Shown piece after piece: positions 41,465 to 49,928 of a stretch of DNA of 64,000 nt. Location: positions 2,790,001 through 2,854,000 of the forward strand of contig NZ_CP118164.1 in assembly GCF_028748185.1 (NCBI RefSeq). The letters are read 5' to 3'. Each line of letters begins with the position of its first letter. The first letter of the stretch is position 1. The stretch is from Bremerella sp. P1 (GTDB lineage Bacteria; Planctomycetota; Planctomycetia; Pirellulales; Pirellulaceae). The position numbers were made by a program, and so were the translations under genes. Under the pieces are notes generated by a model. That model saw only the letters and a list, made by a program, of their open reading frames with translations. It was not told the DNA's origin and ran no database searches.

Positions 41465-41703
41465 TTCTTTGGAGGAAGCAGATTGCGCTGAATGGGAAGT
41501 CGAGCAATTCACATGCGAAAAGTGCCGATTACCAAAGCCTGCTGCCCAGTCGGCCTCGGTAACCGGCGGGTGAAAGAATCCCGTGGGTAACCGCCGCCAG
41601 TCAGCCGGGTTAACTGTCCGTAAGCAAGAATTTTGTGATGAGACGAAGCAGCCTAGTTAAGCTCTCTGGGCAACCGTTGCAGACGCGTCGCTAAGATCAA
41701 CAC

Positions 41704-42126
41704 TCACTCTTGGGCCGGCAGCGCATGGTCGGGCAGGTACTGGCGTGCTGCCTGCATGACATCGTCATCGATCGTCACGGAGGCCCGCTCGGGGTAGCCG
41801 ATGCTGAGGCAATAGTTCCGCCACGAAAAGAACTTGTTTTCGTGTATGTCTTTGATCTCGCTCCAGGGGATCAGCAGGGGCGGATGAACGAAGCGAAACG
41901 GAAAGAACACGGCCAGGTACAGCCCCTTGGCCGTTACGCCGACGGTCAGCATATTCCGATAACTGGCCATCCCTACACCGGCACTGCGAAAATAGAAAAA
42001 CTTTCCACTCGGTTTCTCGCGAGCACGAAAGCTCTTGGCCAACAGCCCCCAGTCTCCGAGAAAGGCGATCAGCAGCGTGAAGCCGCAGAACAGTGCAACG
42101 ATGAATAGGAGCAGGAACAAGTACAC
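41704..42126 (-). CDS. Small membrane-anchored hypothetical protein
   Basis: 140 residues. An N-terminal hydrophobic helix (MYLFLLLFIVALFCGFTLLI) is followed by a soluble region with a possible second short hydrophobic stretch (LYLAVFFPFRFVHPPLLIPW) and a PH-like beta pattern. Preceding gene downstream is the PQQ protein (240 bp away), and upstream is the sulfatase (28 bp). Same strand, so it could be the second gene of a sulfatase transcript. No family recognised. Confidence 0.7.
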   Translation of the reverse strand: MYLFLLLFIVALFCGFTLLIAFLGDWGLLAKSFRAREKPSGKFFYFRSAGVGMASYRNMLTVGVTAKGLYLAVFFPFRFVHPPLLIPWSEIKDIHENKFFSWRNYCLSIGYPERASVTIDDDVMQAARQYLPDHALPAQE

Positions 42127-42153
42127 TTCAGCGATTCCGAATCAGACAACAGT

Positions 42154-43647
42154 CTATCGTGCCTTGTCGTATTCCGGGTTCACGGCTTCCTTGTTCCACC
42201 GTTGCAGTACGCCTTTGAGCGATTCGACCGATTCGTCGTACTGGCCTTGGTCGCCGGTTTGCTCGATCCACTGGGAAAGGATGCCGCGGTACTTCTCGAG
42301 TTGTTTTCGGTACGCGGGATCGCCTGCCAGGTTGTGGATCTCGTGGGGGTCGTTGTCCAGATCGTACAGTTCCTCCGGCACGCGGGTTTCGGACATGATG
42401 AAGCTTTCGACCTCGTTCATCTTGCCGGCCTTGTAGTGGGCTTTGAGGTCTTTCATGAACGCCTGACCGTCGCGGTATTGGGGCTGCATGAACGGGCGAT
42501 CGGTTTTGAAGTTGCGAATGTATTTGAAGCGCTCGCCGGTAATCGCGCGGACGCGTTCGATCGTGTAGTCGCAGCGGTCGCGGGCACTGATGACCCAGTC
42601 GCGATGAAAGTCGTCGGCGAAGAAGTTCTTCGCTTCCATGTGCTTAGGCTGTTCGAGGCCGGCCAGGGCGAGCGTGGCGGCGCTGATGTCGATGCCGCTG
42701 ACCAGGTCGTCGCGCCTCTTGCCGACCGGGATGCCTGGGCCGGCGACGACCAGCGGCACGCGAATGCCCCCTTCGTAGAGCCACTGCTTATGACGCGGCA
42801 GGATCATGCCGTGATCGGTGAAAAAGAAGACGATCGTGTTCTTGTCGAAGCCGTTCTCTTTGAGCGTGCTGACGATCTGCCCGACTTCTTCGTCGGTTTG
42901 GCGAATGGTGTCGTAGTGATGGGCGATCTTCTCGCGGACGCTGGGCAGATCGGCGTAGTACGGCATCACTTTGACGTCTGCCGGGTTGATCTTGCCTTGG
43001 GGGTAGCCGTCGAATTTGCCGTTGTTCTTGCCCCCTTTGAGCTGCAGCTGAAGGAAGACAGGCTTGTCGTCCGGACACGCTTTCAAGAGCTGTGGTAGCA
43101 AGTTGTTGCTGGGTGCCCAGGGCAGCACGTTGACGTCGTACAACAAGTCACTGTCCGACTCGGCCGGGATCGCGCTGGTCCCATTGCGCCGCTTCAATTC
43201 TTTTTCGTTTTGCGAAGCCCACAGGAAGTTGAAGTCGCTTTTGGGGCCATAGTTAATCACGTGATAGCCGCCGGCGCGTAGCGTTTGATAAACGGTCTTT
43301 ACGTTGTCCGGCAGGCGAATCTCTTCACCAGGAAATCGCTGACGCGAGCTGCGATGGTTGTGCACGCCCAGGCTCGTCTGCATCGCGCCCAGGGCCATCG
43401 CCGAGCGGGTCGCCGAGCAAACGCCGGCAGGCATGTAGGCGCGGTTGAACTGCACACCGGCGCTGGCGAGCGCGTCGATGTTGGGCGTGGGGACGGTGTC
43501 GTCACCGTAGCAGCCCATCCAATCGTTCATGTCCTCGGCGAAGATCCACACAATGTTCGGGCGATCGGCCGCGAAAGAGGGGACAGCCAACAGACCCAAG
43601 AGAATGGCCAGGGCCAGCGGGTAAACCGAGAGGATGTTTCTTCGCAT
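42154..43647 (-). CDS. Secreted formylglycine-dependent sulfatase
   Basis: Type I sulfatase (S1 family, arylsulfatase-A fold) of 497 residues that hydrolyses sulfate esters on polysaccharides. Signal peptide about 1-27 (ending SFAA). Metal ligand near DMNDWMGCYGDD. The catalytic cysteine is Cys77 in VCSATR, a C-x-A-x-R variant of the usual C-x-P-x-R, to be converted to formylglycine. Further motifs are TDHGMILPRHKQWLYEGGIR and FKYIRNFKTDRPF near the C-terminus. Planctomycetes encode many such enzymes for marine algal polysaccharides. Divergent from the Gfo/Idh/MocA gene with 118 bp between. Confidence 0.9.
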   Translation of the reverse strand: MRRNILSVYPLALAILLGLLAVPSFAADRPNIVWIFAEDMNDWMGCYGDDTVPTPNIDALASAGVQFNRAYMPAGVCSATRSAMALGAMQTSLGVHNHRSSRQRFPGEEIRLPDNVKTVYQTLRAGGYHVINYGPKSDFNFLWASQNEKELKRRNGTSAIPAESDSDLLYDVNVLPWAPSNNLLPQLLKACPDDKPVFLQLQLKGGKNNGKFDGYPQGKINPADVKVMPYYADLPSVREKIAHHYDTIRQTDEEVGQIVSTLKENGFDKNTIVFFFTDHGMILPRHKQWLYEGGIRVPLVVAGPGIPVGKRRDDLVSGIDISAATLALAGLEQPKHMEAKNFFADDFHRDWVISARDRCDYTIERVRAITGERFKYIRNFKTDRPFMQPQYRDGQAFMKDLKAHYKAGKMNEVESFIMSETRVPEELYDLDNDPHEIHNLAGDPAYRKQLEKYRGILSQWIEQTGDQGQYDESVESLKGVLQRWNKEAVNPEYDKAR

Positions 43648-43765
43648 AGTTAAGCTCTAATGGGATGCGGGGCGGCAGCTTTATTGTTCGTGTATTCGTC
43701 CCATCTTAAAGTACAATAACTCGACCTGCATCCTTGCCCCCGTCTTTTCTTCAGGAGCCACACCC

Positions 43766-45124
43766 ATGGATCGTCGCCAGTTTTTGACCACGGCTGCCGC
43801 CGTGACTGCGATTTCTTCGCTGCCTCAATCGACCTGGGCGCAGGACCTTTTGGATATCAAGCCCAAGCGGGTTGGTTTGATCGGCTGTGGCTGGTATGGC
43901 AAGTGCGACTTGATGCGTCTTATTCAGGTGGCTCCGGTCGAAGTTGTTTCGATTTGTGATGTCGATTCGCAGATGCTCTCAGGGGCGGCCGAGCTCGTCG
44001 CTTCGCGACAGAAGTCAGGCAAGCAGCCTCGGCAGTATGGCGACTATCGCAAGATGCTGGCCGAGAAAGACCTCGATATTTGCCTGGTCGGCACGCCAGA
44101 CCATTGGCACGCACTGGCAATGATCGAGGCCTGTCAGGCGGGGGCGGACGTTTACTGCCAGAAGCCGATCAGCCGCGATATTGTCGAAGGCCAGGCCATG
44201 CTGGCCGCGGCTCGCAAGTACGAACGCGTGGTGCAGGTTGGCACGCAGCGGCGAAGCACAGCGCACTTGATTGAAGCCAAGGAGAAGGTGATCAACGAAG
44301 GTTTGCTCGGCACGATCGGCCACGCCGAGATTTGCTGCTACTACGGCATGGGGCGTAACCGGACCGCCGAGAACTGCCCGCCGCCTGAGACCTTGGATTT
44401 CGAGATGTGGACCGGCCCGGCCCCGAAGCTGCCGTTCAACCCGGTGATGCATCCGCGCAGCTGGCGAATGTTCCAGGAGTTCGGCAACGGGATCATGGGC
44501 GACATGTGCATTCACATGCTCGACACGGTCCGCTGGATGCTGAATCTGGGCTGGCCCAACAGCGTGATCAGCCGCGGTGGAACGTACGTCTACACCGACG
44601 CCACTGGCAATGTGCCGGATACCCAGGTCGCGACGTTTGACTTCGATCAGCTCGATGTCGTGTGGACGCACCGCACCTATGGCGATGCCCCCGACCGCGA
44701 TTACCCGTGGGCCATCTTCCTGTACGGCGACAAAGGGACGCTGAAAGCAAGCGTGAACAAGTACGAGTTCTTCCCCAAAGGCAAGAAGGAGCCGACCCTC
44801 AGCGGTGCTCCGAAGACGGAATGGGATAAGTACCCGGAAGACGAGCACGAGAAGGACCTCGAGCAGCACGTCGCCGCCGCCAACCGCGCCCACCAGCGCG
44901 ACTTCCTGAAAGCGATCGAAGAACGAGGACGCCCGGTGGCCGACATTGAACAAGGCCATATCTCGACCGCCAGCTGCATTCTGGCCAACATGTCCCTGCA
45001 GCTACGCCGTAGCTTGGCGTGGGATATCGAAGCCGGCAAGGTCAAGGGAGATGACGAAGCGAATCAGCTGCTGGCTCGCGAGTACCGAGGTGACTGGGTG
45101 CACCCGACGGTTGAGAATGTGTAG
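43766..45124 (+). CDS. Tat-exported Gfo/Idh/MocA oxidoreductase
   Basis: 452 residues. N-terminal MDRRQFLTTAAAVTAISSLP with an RR pair looks like a twin-arginine signal. The Rossmann motif is VGLIGCGWYGKCDLMRL. Substrate-domain motifs include VGTPDHWHALAMIEACQAGA and YCQKPISRD, where Lys is the usual catalytic residue (EKP in many members, QKP here). NAD-dependent sugar or polyol conversions are typical; the substrate is not known. It is adjacent to but divergent from the sulfatase. Followed by a strong terminator. Confidence 0.9.
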   Translation: MDRRQFLTTAAAVTAISSLPQSTWAQDLLDIKPKRVGLIGCGWYGKCDLMRLIQVAPVEVVSICDVDSQMLSGAAELVASRQKSGKQPRQYGDYRKMLAEKDLDICLVGTPDHWHALAMIEACQAGADVYCQKPISRDIVEGQAMLAAARKYERVVQVGTQRRSTAHLIEAKEKVINEGLLGTIGHAEICCYYGMGRNRTAENCPPPETLDFEMWTGPAPKLPFNPVMHPRSWRMFQEFGNGIMGDMCIHMLDTVRWMLNLGWPNSVISRGGTYVYTDATGNVPDTQVATFDFDQLDVVWTHRTYGDAPDRDYPWAIFLYGDKGTLKASVNKYEFFPKGKKEPTLSGAPKTEWDKYPEDEHEKDLEQHVAAANRAHQRDFLKAIEERGRPVADIEQGHISTASCILANMSLQLRRSLAWDIEAGKVKGDDEANQLLAREYRGDWVHPTVENV

Positions 45125-45161
45125 GCATCAGGTGATGCGATTCTCGAAGCGATCGACAAAA

Positions 45162-45190
45162 AAAGGCCTCGAAACAAGCTCGAGGCCTTT
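45162..45190. terminator. Intrinsic terminator
   Basis: Stem AAAGGCCTCG/CGAGGCCTTT with a nine-base loop; T-rich tail on plus, A-rich lead gives T-run on minus. Ends the Gfo/Idh/MocA transcript and probably also the minus-strand lipoprotein transcript. Confidence 0.9.
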
Positions 45191-45223
45191 CGTCGTTTTC
45201 TAACCAGTGGATTGGCGAGTCGC

Positions 45224-45676
45224 TTACTCCGACGCGAGCGCAATGTCATGCGTGTTGCTGCCGGCTTCGACTTGAATCACTTCGATTTCTTCCCAGTAGG
45301 TCTTGGGAAGATTGGCCATCGGATTCTTCGGTGGTGGTCCGATGGGTTGGCCATTAGGACCGATCTCGGGCATTGGTGCTTCAACCGAGCCGGGGATCAG
45401 CTTAACCGAGTGCTCGCCAGGCTGGATGCCGGTTTTGTTGAACGAGAACTGCGCCTCGTAATGTCCGTCGGCATCGGTCTGAGCATAGGAAGGAGAGCCT
45501 CCAGCCGCGGTGGGCGAAAACTGGATGGCGACTCCGGCCGGTGCCGGTTTGCCGTCGATGGTGACCGTTCCGGTCAACGACGGCAAACCGCTGCCACCGC
45601 AACCGGCCGCCGCAGCCAGTAAGGCCACGGCAAGGAGTTTCGATAAGCCAAGGGCGCGTAATATCTGCATGTGCAT
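45224..45676 (-). CDS. Lipoprotein with transthyretin-like domain (module 1)
   Basis: 150 residues. The lipobox LAAAAGC puts lipidation at Cys26. A single beta-sandwich follows, opening LTGTVTIDGKPAPAGVAIQF and including DADGHYEAQFSFNKTGIQPG, as in carboxypeptidase-regulatory-like/transthyretin folds. A proline-rich linker (GQPIGPPPKNPMANLPK) leads to a conserved end (YWEEIEVIQVEAGSNTHDIA). ATG preceded by GGAGG seven bases upstream, 18 bp after the DUF1559 stop, so co-translated. Paralogue of the 47100-47516 product. Confidence 0.82.
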   Translation of the reverse strand: MHMQILRALGLSKLLAVALLAAAAGCGGSGLPSLTGTVTIDGKPAPAGVAIQFSPTAAGGSPSYAQTDADGHYEAQFSFNKTGIQPGEHSVKLIPGSVEAPMPEIGPNGQPIGPPPKNPMANLPKTYWEEIEVIQVEAGSNTHDIALASE

Positions 45677-45694
45677 GTGATGACCTCCCTGCGA

Positions 45695-46693
45695 TTAGTA
45701 CTCACCCAGAGGCTGACCGTCGTCACGCAAACCAAGCTTCTGGTAGACGCCGATGGTCGACTTGTCGAGCGAGCCGTACGAACTGTACCAGGCAGCCGGG
45801 TTGCCGTCGTTCAAGAGCCCTTCACGCGAATCGATCGTTTCGCTGATGAAGTGCACGCTACCGTCGGCGAACAGGAAGTTGGCCCCGCCTGGGTGCAGGC
45901 TCGAGAACGCCAGGTAGAAACGTCCGACCAGCGGCTGATTCAACTTCTGACCAAACGTACGGCCGATGGCTTTCGGCGAAGACCACGACGATTCGGAGTT
46001 CACGTTACCGGTACCGACCCAGTAAGCCGCATGGTGAATGGAGTCGCGCTCGCCCACGGCAAACGTGTTGCTCGTTCCATCGGTGATGTCGGCCATGCGG
46101 ATCCCCTTTTGCGGGTCCATCATACCGTGCTTGTTAGGAATGCTCGCCGTAGGAGACGCGCCCCAGTTGGTCGTGTAGTGACCCAGTACGCCGGCGTAAT
46201 TGCTTTTAGCAGGCTTGGTCGAGTCAGGCCCGCCGGTGTGGCAGAAGTCGACCGAGGTGTTGATCACGTCGCCGGGATCGCTCGGGCAGATGTAGGCATC
46301 CAGCGGCGTCCGAATCAGGGCGACACCAGCGGCCGGCCAGCTGGACGAATTGTTGCCGGGCAGGAGATTGTCGAACTCTTGGCTGGTCACGCCCAGTTGA
46401 TCGTGCAAGGCCGATTGTTCGAGGAACGGTAAGATCCGAGCACCCCAGCCCCAGGCTTTTCTCCAGGAAGCGGCATTCGCCTGGTCGTTAAAACCGTAGC
46501 CGGCCGGGAATTGGCCATAGGTGTCGTGAAAGTTGTGCAGGCCCAGACCGATCTGCTTGAGATTGTTGTTGCATTGCATCCGCCGGGCAGCTTCACGTGC
46601 CTGCTGGACGGCAGGCAGTAACAGGGCAATCAGAACGCCAATGATGGCGATGACAACCAACAGCTCGACGAGCGTAAAGGCTCGCTTTTTCAT
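45695..46693 (-). CDS. DUF1559 protein, prepilin-like (module 1)
   Basis: 332 residues with the class III-type signal [20 protein letters not shown] at the start, then [20 protein letters not shown]. The body has DUF1559 motifs, including [18 protein letters not shown] near the C-terminus. It leads the module-1 transcript with its lipoprotein, from a TTGACA/TATCAC promoter. Paralogous to the DUF1559 genes at 10.6 and 47.6 kb. Confidence 0.93.
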   Translation of the reverse strand: MKKRAFTLVELLVVIAIIGVLIALLLPAVQQAREAARRMQCNNNLKQIGLGLHNFHDTYGQFPAGYGFNDQANAASWRKAWGWGARILPFLEQSALHDQLGVTSQEFDNLLPGNNSSSWPAAGVALIRTPLDAYICPSDPGDVINTSVDFCHTGGPDSTKPAKSNYAGVLGHYTTNWGASPTASIPNKHGMMDPQKGIRMADITDGTSNTFAVGERDSIHHAAYWVGTGNVNSESSWSSPKAIGRTFGQKLNQPLVGRFYLAFSSLHPGGANFLFADGSVHFISETIDSREGLLNDGNPAAWYSSYGSLDKSTIGVYQKLGLRDDGQPLGEY

Positions 46694-46764
46694 AGACAGG
46701 TCCTCTGGAAGGATACGCGGGATATTTAGATAAGAACATAAACAGGCAGAACGCCTAGTATCCC

Positions 46765-46793
46765 GTGATATCTTCCGTCCCGGATTGTGTCAA
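46765..46793 (-). promoter_or_regulatory. Promoter of module 1 (DUF1559/lipoprotein)
   Basis: On the minus strand TTGACA (46793-46788) then 17 bp then TATCAC (46770-46765). The same hexamers at the same spacing occur at module 2, within a shared GATATCACGGGATA block. 72 bp ahead of the ATG. Confidence 0.7.
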
Positions 46794-47099
46794 TGCAATA
46801 AAACAGAGAAAAGGAAATAAATGCCCATAACGGATCTGAAAAGCCCGTTATGGCCCTAGATTACCTGTTGTGAATCGGAAAGACGAAGTTTGCAGGGCAA
46901 AAAGATGTGGGGAGACGCACCCCTACGAGTAGAGGTTATTCGGCCGCTGAATCTAGCGGTCTATGAGAATGGTTGCGTTTTGCCAGGCTCCTGGGCTGCT
47001 GTGCGGTAGAAATGAAAAAGGCCGGAAACCCATGATGGGTATCCGGCCTTGAGTGATCCGCGGTTCGACAGGAGCGTCGATCCGACTTGCTAGGAAGCA
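46794..47099. other. Intergenic region between modules
   Basis: 306 bp with the terminator of module 2 at its right end. The rest shows no ORF or structure beyond AT-rich stretches. Confidence 0.5.
47015..47050 (-). terminator. Intrinsic terminator of module 2
   Basis: Stem AAGGCCGGA/TCCGGCCTT at 47018-47026 and 47042-47050 with an inner ACCCAT/ATGGGT pair; TTTTT on the minus strand follows at 47019-47015. It lies 49 bp after the lipoprotein stop. Confidence 0.88.
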
Positions 47100-47516
47100 T
47101 TACTTGCCGTTCTTCGAGATCTCGAGGTCGATGGTGTTGTGCCCACCACTGATGGTCACCTGACGGATCTCTTCGTAGTACTCGTTAGGAAAGGGTCGTT
47201 TCGGCATCTGCCCCGGTGCCGGCGGTGCGACGTTGGGCTGTACCAGCTTCACGACGCACGTTCCTAAACGAACCCCTTTGGTCGAAAGGGAGTATTCGGC
47301 TTCATATTGGCCCGACTCGTTCGTGACAGCCGTGCTGCCGCGAACGCCTTTGGTGACCGGGTCAAATTCAAGTTGCAGCCCTGCCGGAGCCGGCTGGCCG
47401 TCGATATAGACCGTGCCAGATACCGTTCCAATGCTGACTTCGCTGCTGCTGCCGCACCCGGTGGTGATCAGCAGCGTGAGCAAAAGTCCAAGGGGCGTCC
47501 ATCTTGCTGCGCACAT
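47100..47516 (-). CDS. Lipoprotein with transthyretin-like domain (module 2)
   Basis: 138 residues from MCAARWTPLG. The lipobox LLITTGC puts lipidation at Cys21. The domain opens VSGTVYIDGQPAPAGLQLEF and has NESGQYEAEYSLSTKGVRLG, then a proline-rich linker and a YYEEIRQVTISGGHNTIDLE end, all parallel to the module-1 lipoprotein. A much longer open frame to 47816 is an artefact overlapping the upstream DUF1559 gene. It starts 64 bp after that gene's stop. Confidence 0.82.
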   Translation of the reverse strand: MCAARWTPLGLLLTLLITTGCGSSSEVSIGTVSGTVYIDGQPAPAGLQLEFDPVTKGVRGSTAVTNESGQYEAEYSLSTKGVRLGTCVVKLVQPNVAPPAPGQMPKRPFPNEYYEEIRQVTISGGHNTIDLEISKNGK

Positions 47517-47580
47517 GGTTGATAAACTCTCATCGGTTGCGCCGCCGTGGCGACGACTAGAAATGTGGCTGACGTCAGAA

Positions 47581-48504
47581 CTATGGCAGCGAGACCGTTT
47601 GGCCGTCGTCGCGAACGCCCAGCAGTTGGTAGACGCCCATGCCGCTGGCGTTGGCGTAAACCTGGTCGCGGACGCCGTTGCCGCCGAACCAACCGTTTGG
47701 TACGCCGTTCTTATCGAATTCGATGTGCTCGGAAATGAACTGGACCGAACCGTCGCAGAAGGCAAAGTAAGCTCCTTCGGTGTGCTGACTGGTGAAGCCC
47801 CAGTGTGCGGTGGCATTCATCGGGAAGGAAACGCACTTCGAGAGAGTGTTCTGTCGTTCGAGATAGCTGTTGCCAGGTGTACCGGCCCAGAAAGCCCAGC
47901 CACGTGGACCAGGAACCCAACCACCAGCTCGGGCCGAAGCTTCACCGATGGCGAATGTGTTGGAAAGACCGTCGGTGATCGCCGAGAACTCCAGGCCTTC
48001 CTTGTTGATGGCACCCGTGTTGGCCGCGGCATCCGAGTCCCAACCGGCTTGACCGTATCCACGCGAAGCCGCGTAGCTGATCACGCCGTATTCGACGCCG
48101 TCGTGTTCGTAGGTTTCCGGAGCGGTGGTCGATGGGCAACGCAGACCCGAGATAACCGTACCTAGCGCGTCGGTTGCGGCCGTGCCGGCGCTTCCGTCAA
48201 CCGCTTGCGGGAAGGTATTCGAGTTGACACCAACCGTTTCGCTCAGGTTGTCCTGCTCCATGAACGGCAGAATCTGAGCAGCCCAACCCCAGAAAGTGTT
48301 ATCCCGGCGGTACGAAGGCATTTCAAGGAACGTGTCGTGGTAGTTGTGAATCGCCAAGATGCTCTGCTTCAGGTTGTTGCGGCACTGCACCTTGCGGGCG
48401 GCTTCGCGGGCCTGTTGAACAGCCGGCAATAGAAGGGCGATCAAGACGCCGATGATGGCGATGACCACGAGTAGTTCTACAAGGGTAAAGGCTTGCTTCT
48501 TCAT
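47581..48504 (-). CDS. DUF1559 protein, prepilin-like (module 2)
   Basis: 307 residues from [12 protein letters not shown], preceded by an open but unlikely 16-codon extension. N-terminal signal and [20 protein letters not shown] helix as in the paralogues. C-terminal region AYFAFCDGSVQFISEHIEFD matches the family. First gene of module 2. Closest relative in the window is the module-1 DUF1559 protein. Confidence 0.93.
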   Translation of the reverse strand: MKKQAFTLVELLVVIAIIGVLIALLLPAVQQAREAARKVQCRNNLKQSILAIHNYHDTFLEMPSYRRDNTFWGWAAQILPFMEQDNLSETVGVNSNTFPQAVDGSAGTAATDALGTVISGLRCPSTTAPETYEHDGVEYGVISYAASRGYGQAGWDSDAAANTGAINKEGLEFSAITDGLSNTFAIGEASARAGGWVPGPRGWAFWAGTPGNSYLERQNTLSKCVSFPMNATAHWGFTSQHTEGAYFAFCDGSVQFISEHIEFDKNGVPNGWFGGNGVRDQVYANASGMGVYQLLGVRDDGQTVSLP

Positions 48505-48576
48505 TAGATGATCTAATCCTGGAAAAATAACGCGAGATATCAAATGGGGCAAAGCATAAAAGTGAGGTACTATCCC

Positions 48577-48605
48577 GTGATATCGGATGGGCCGCCAGGT
48601 GTCAA
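48577..48605 (-). promoter_or_regulatory. Promoter of module 2 (DUF1559/lipoprotein)
   Basis: TTGACA (48605-48600), 17 bp, TATCAC (48582-48577) on the minus strand, identical to module 1. A second shared block, TGGAA then ATA, CGCG and GATAT, lies nearer both start codons (about 48520-48540 and 46706-46725). Shared leader suggests common control. Confidence 0.7.
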
Positions 48606-48878
48606 CGTAAAATCTGCTAAAAACCGAGAAGTTACATCTACAGGGTTGTATAGCCCTAGGTGACCAGAGGGGCTTGTGGAGGTTATTCCGAGGAGCATTT
48701 CCCCCGAGGTACTGGGGATAGTGGACAAGCGGTAACCATCTTGTCCGGTTTTAGAGGTAAGCGATGGCTTAGGCAGGTCTGCCCTTGACGGTGACTTTTC
48801 GAGGCAACAAGGGTGATTGAAGAACCGTTCGTCAACGTCTACTGGAGATGAACGCGATCTGCGCTGGTGTGCGGTGAC
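48606..48878. other. Intergenic region
   Basis: 273 bp between the module-2 promoter and the sulfotransferase-like gene, no gene seen; together with the leader DNA the gap from 48505 is 374 bp. Confidence 0.5.
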
Positions 48879-49676
48879 TTAAGAATATCCCAGCTTTGCT
48901 TGAAGACTACCGCAAATGTCATCGAAGCGTTGCTTGAATTCATCGGGCCATTCGTCATACGACTTGTACTTTGGCGTCTCCAGCTTTTGCTTCTGCTTCG
49001 TGTTGACGGGCTGAATCTTCTTCGTATCGAAATCGATCGAAGTAAACTCTTCCAGTTCGGCAAGATTGCCGACTACCAAATCATCGAAGCTGAGTTCCAT
49101 CGAAGGCAAGTCACGCAGGTCATCGATGATCCTCTGGTTGATGTTCGTCCAATACCAGCACGCCTTTTCAAAGGTCGTCAGTTCGGGCGAACCGGAGAGG
49201 AATGAACAATACCTCAACCGTTTTGAATTCCAGAAATCCTCAAACGACTTCTTGTTCATCGAAGACGTAAGCGTGTCTTTCGCGCTGCGGTGCAGGTGGA
49301 TGAACTTAGAATTGGGAAACACTTCATTCAACAGAGGCGCAAGCGCGAAGAAGCGGTTGTTGGCCTCGAATTGAACGTCATGCCGAGTAAGGTAAAGCAA
49401 TCCTTTGATGTACGAGCGGTTCTTAGAGCGAATCGCGTAGTCAACGCCGACATGATCCAGGCTAGGGTGCTTTTCGTGGTAACAGCCGGGCACATTATTG
49501 GACTTGAATAGCTCGGTTATGTAGCCGCTTCCACAACTGCCAGTGCATAGACAAAAGATCTTGTTCTCGCGGTTCTCGGCGCCAAAATCGAGGTATCGTG
49601 ACTTCGTAACCGCCCAGAGCGTATCGCCTAGATAGCTGTTATCGATGAAGAAATTCAGGTGACCTCGCAGGCCCAT
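48879..49676 (-). CDS. Sulfotransferase-like protein, low GC
   Basis: 265 residues. The P-loop-type CTGSCGSGYITEL near residue 43 and the KFIHLHRSAKDTLTSS motif near residue 127 are PAPS-binding features of sulfotransferases. WTNINQRIIDDLRDLPSMEL, then DWY-like features and a Lys/Gln-rich tail follow. Soluble, no signal. AT-rich with different codon use from the surrounding genes, suggesting transfer. Possible acceptors are glycans or lipids of the cell envelope; unproven. Confidence 0.75.
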   Translation of the reverse strand: MGLRGHLNFFIDNSYLGDTLWAVTKSRYLDFGAENRENKIFCLCTGSCGSGYITELFKSNNVPGCYHEKHPSLDHVGVDYAIRSKNRSYIKGLLYLTRHDVQFEANNRFFALAPLLNEVFPNSKFIHLHRSAKDTLTSSMNKKSFEDFWNSKRLRYCSFLSGSPELTTFEKACWYWTNINQRIIDDLRDLPSMELSFDDLVVGNLAELEEFTSIDFDTKKIQPVNTKQKQKLETPKYKSYDEWPDEFKQRFDDICGSLQAKLGYS

Positions 49677-49928
49677 TTATCTGCTCCGTAGGTCCACTCA
49701 AGAACAAGTTTGGCAGCCGGTTGTTCATGTCTAATCAGACGATTGACAGTCGAATTCTCGATTTAAGCCTACGTGCTTCATAGGGACAACCGAAAGGTCT
49801 GAGCCTCATGCAAAATTCGATGATTCTTCACATGAAGCCAATGTGGACTGGCAACGAGCGGCCGTAAGAGATACGGCCGCAGGTCTTAGAGCATTGGCGA
49901 TTCTGGGATCGATGCGCTTTCGGCGACG

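Noticed and set aside
47517-47816. 100-codon N-terminal extension of the module-2 lipoprotein
   Set aside because: It overlaps the DUF1559 gene in another frame and would bury the lipobox; the start at 47516 fits the lipoprotein signal.
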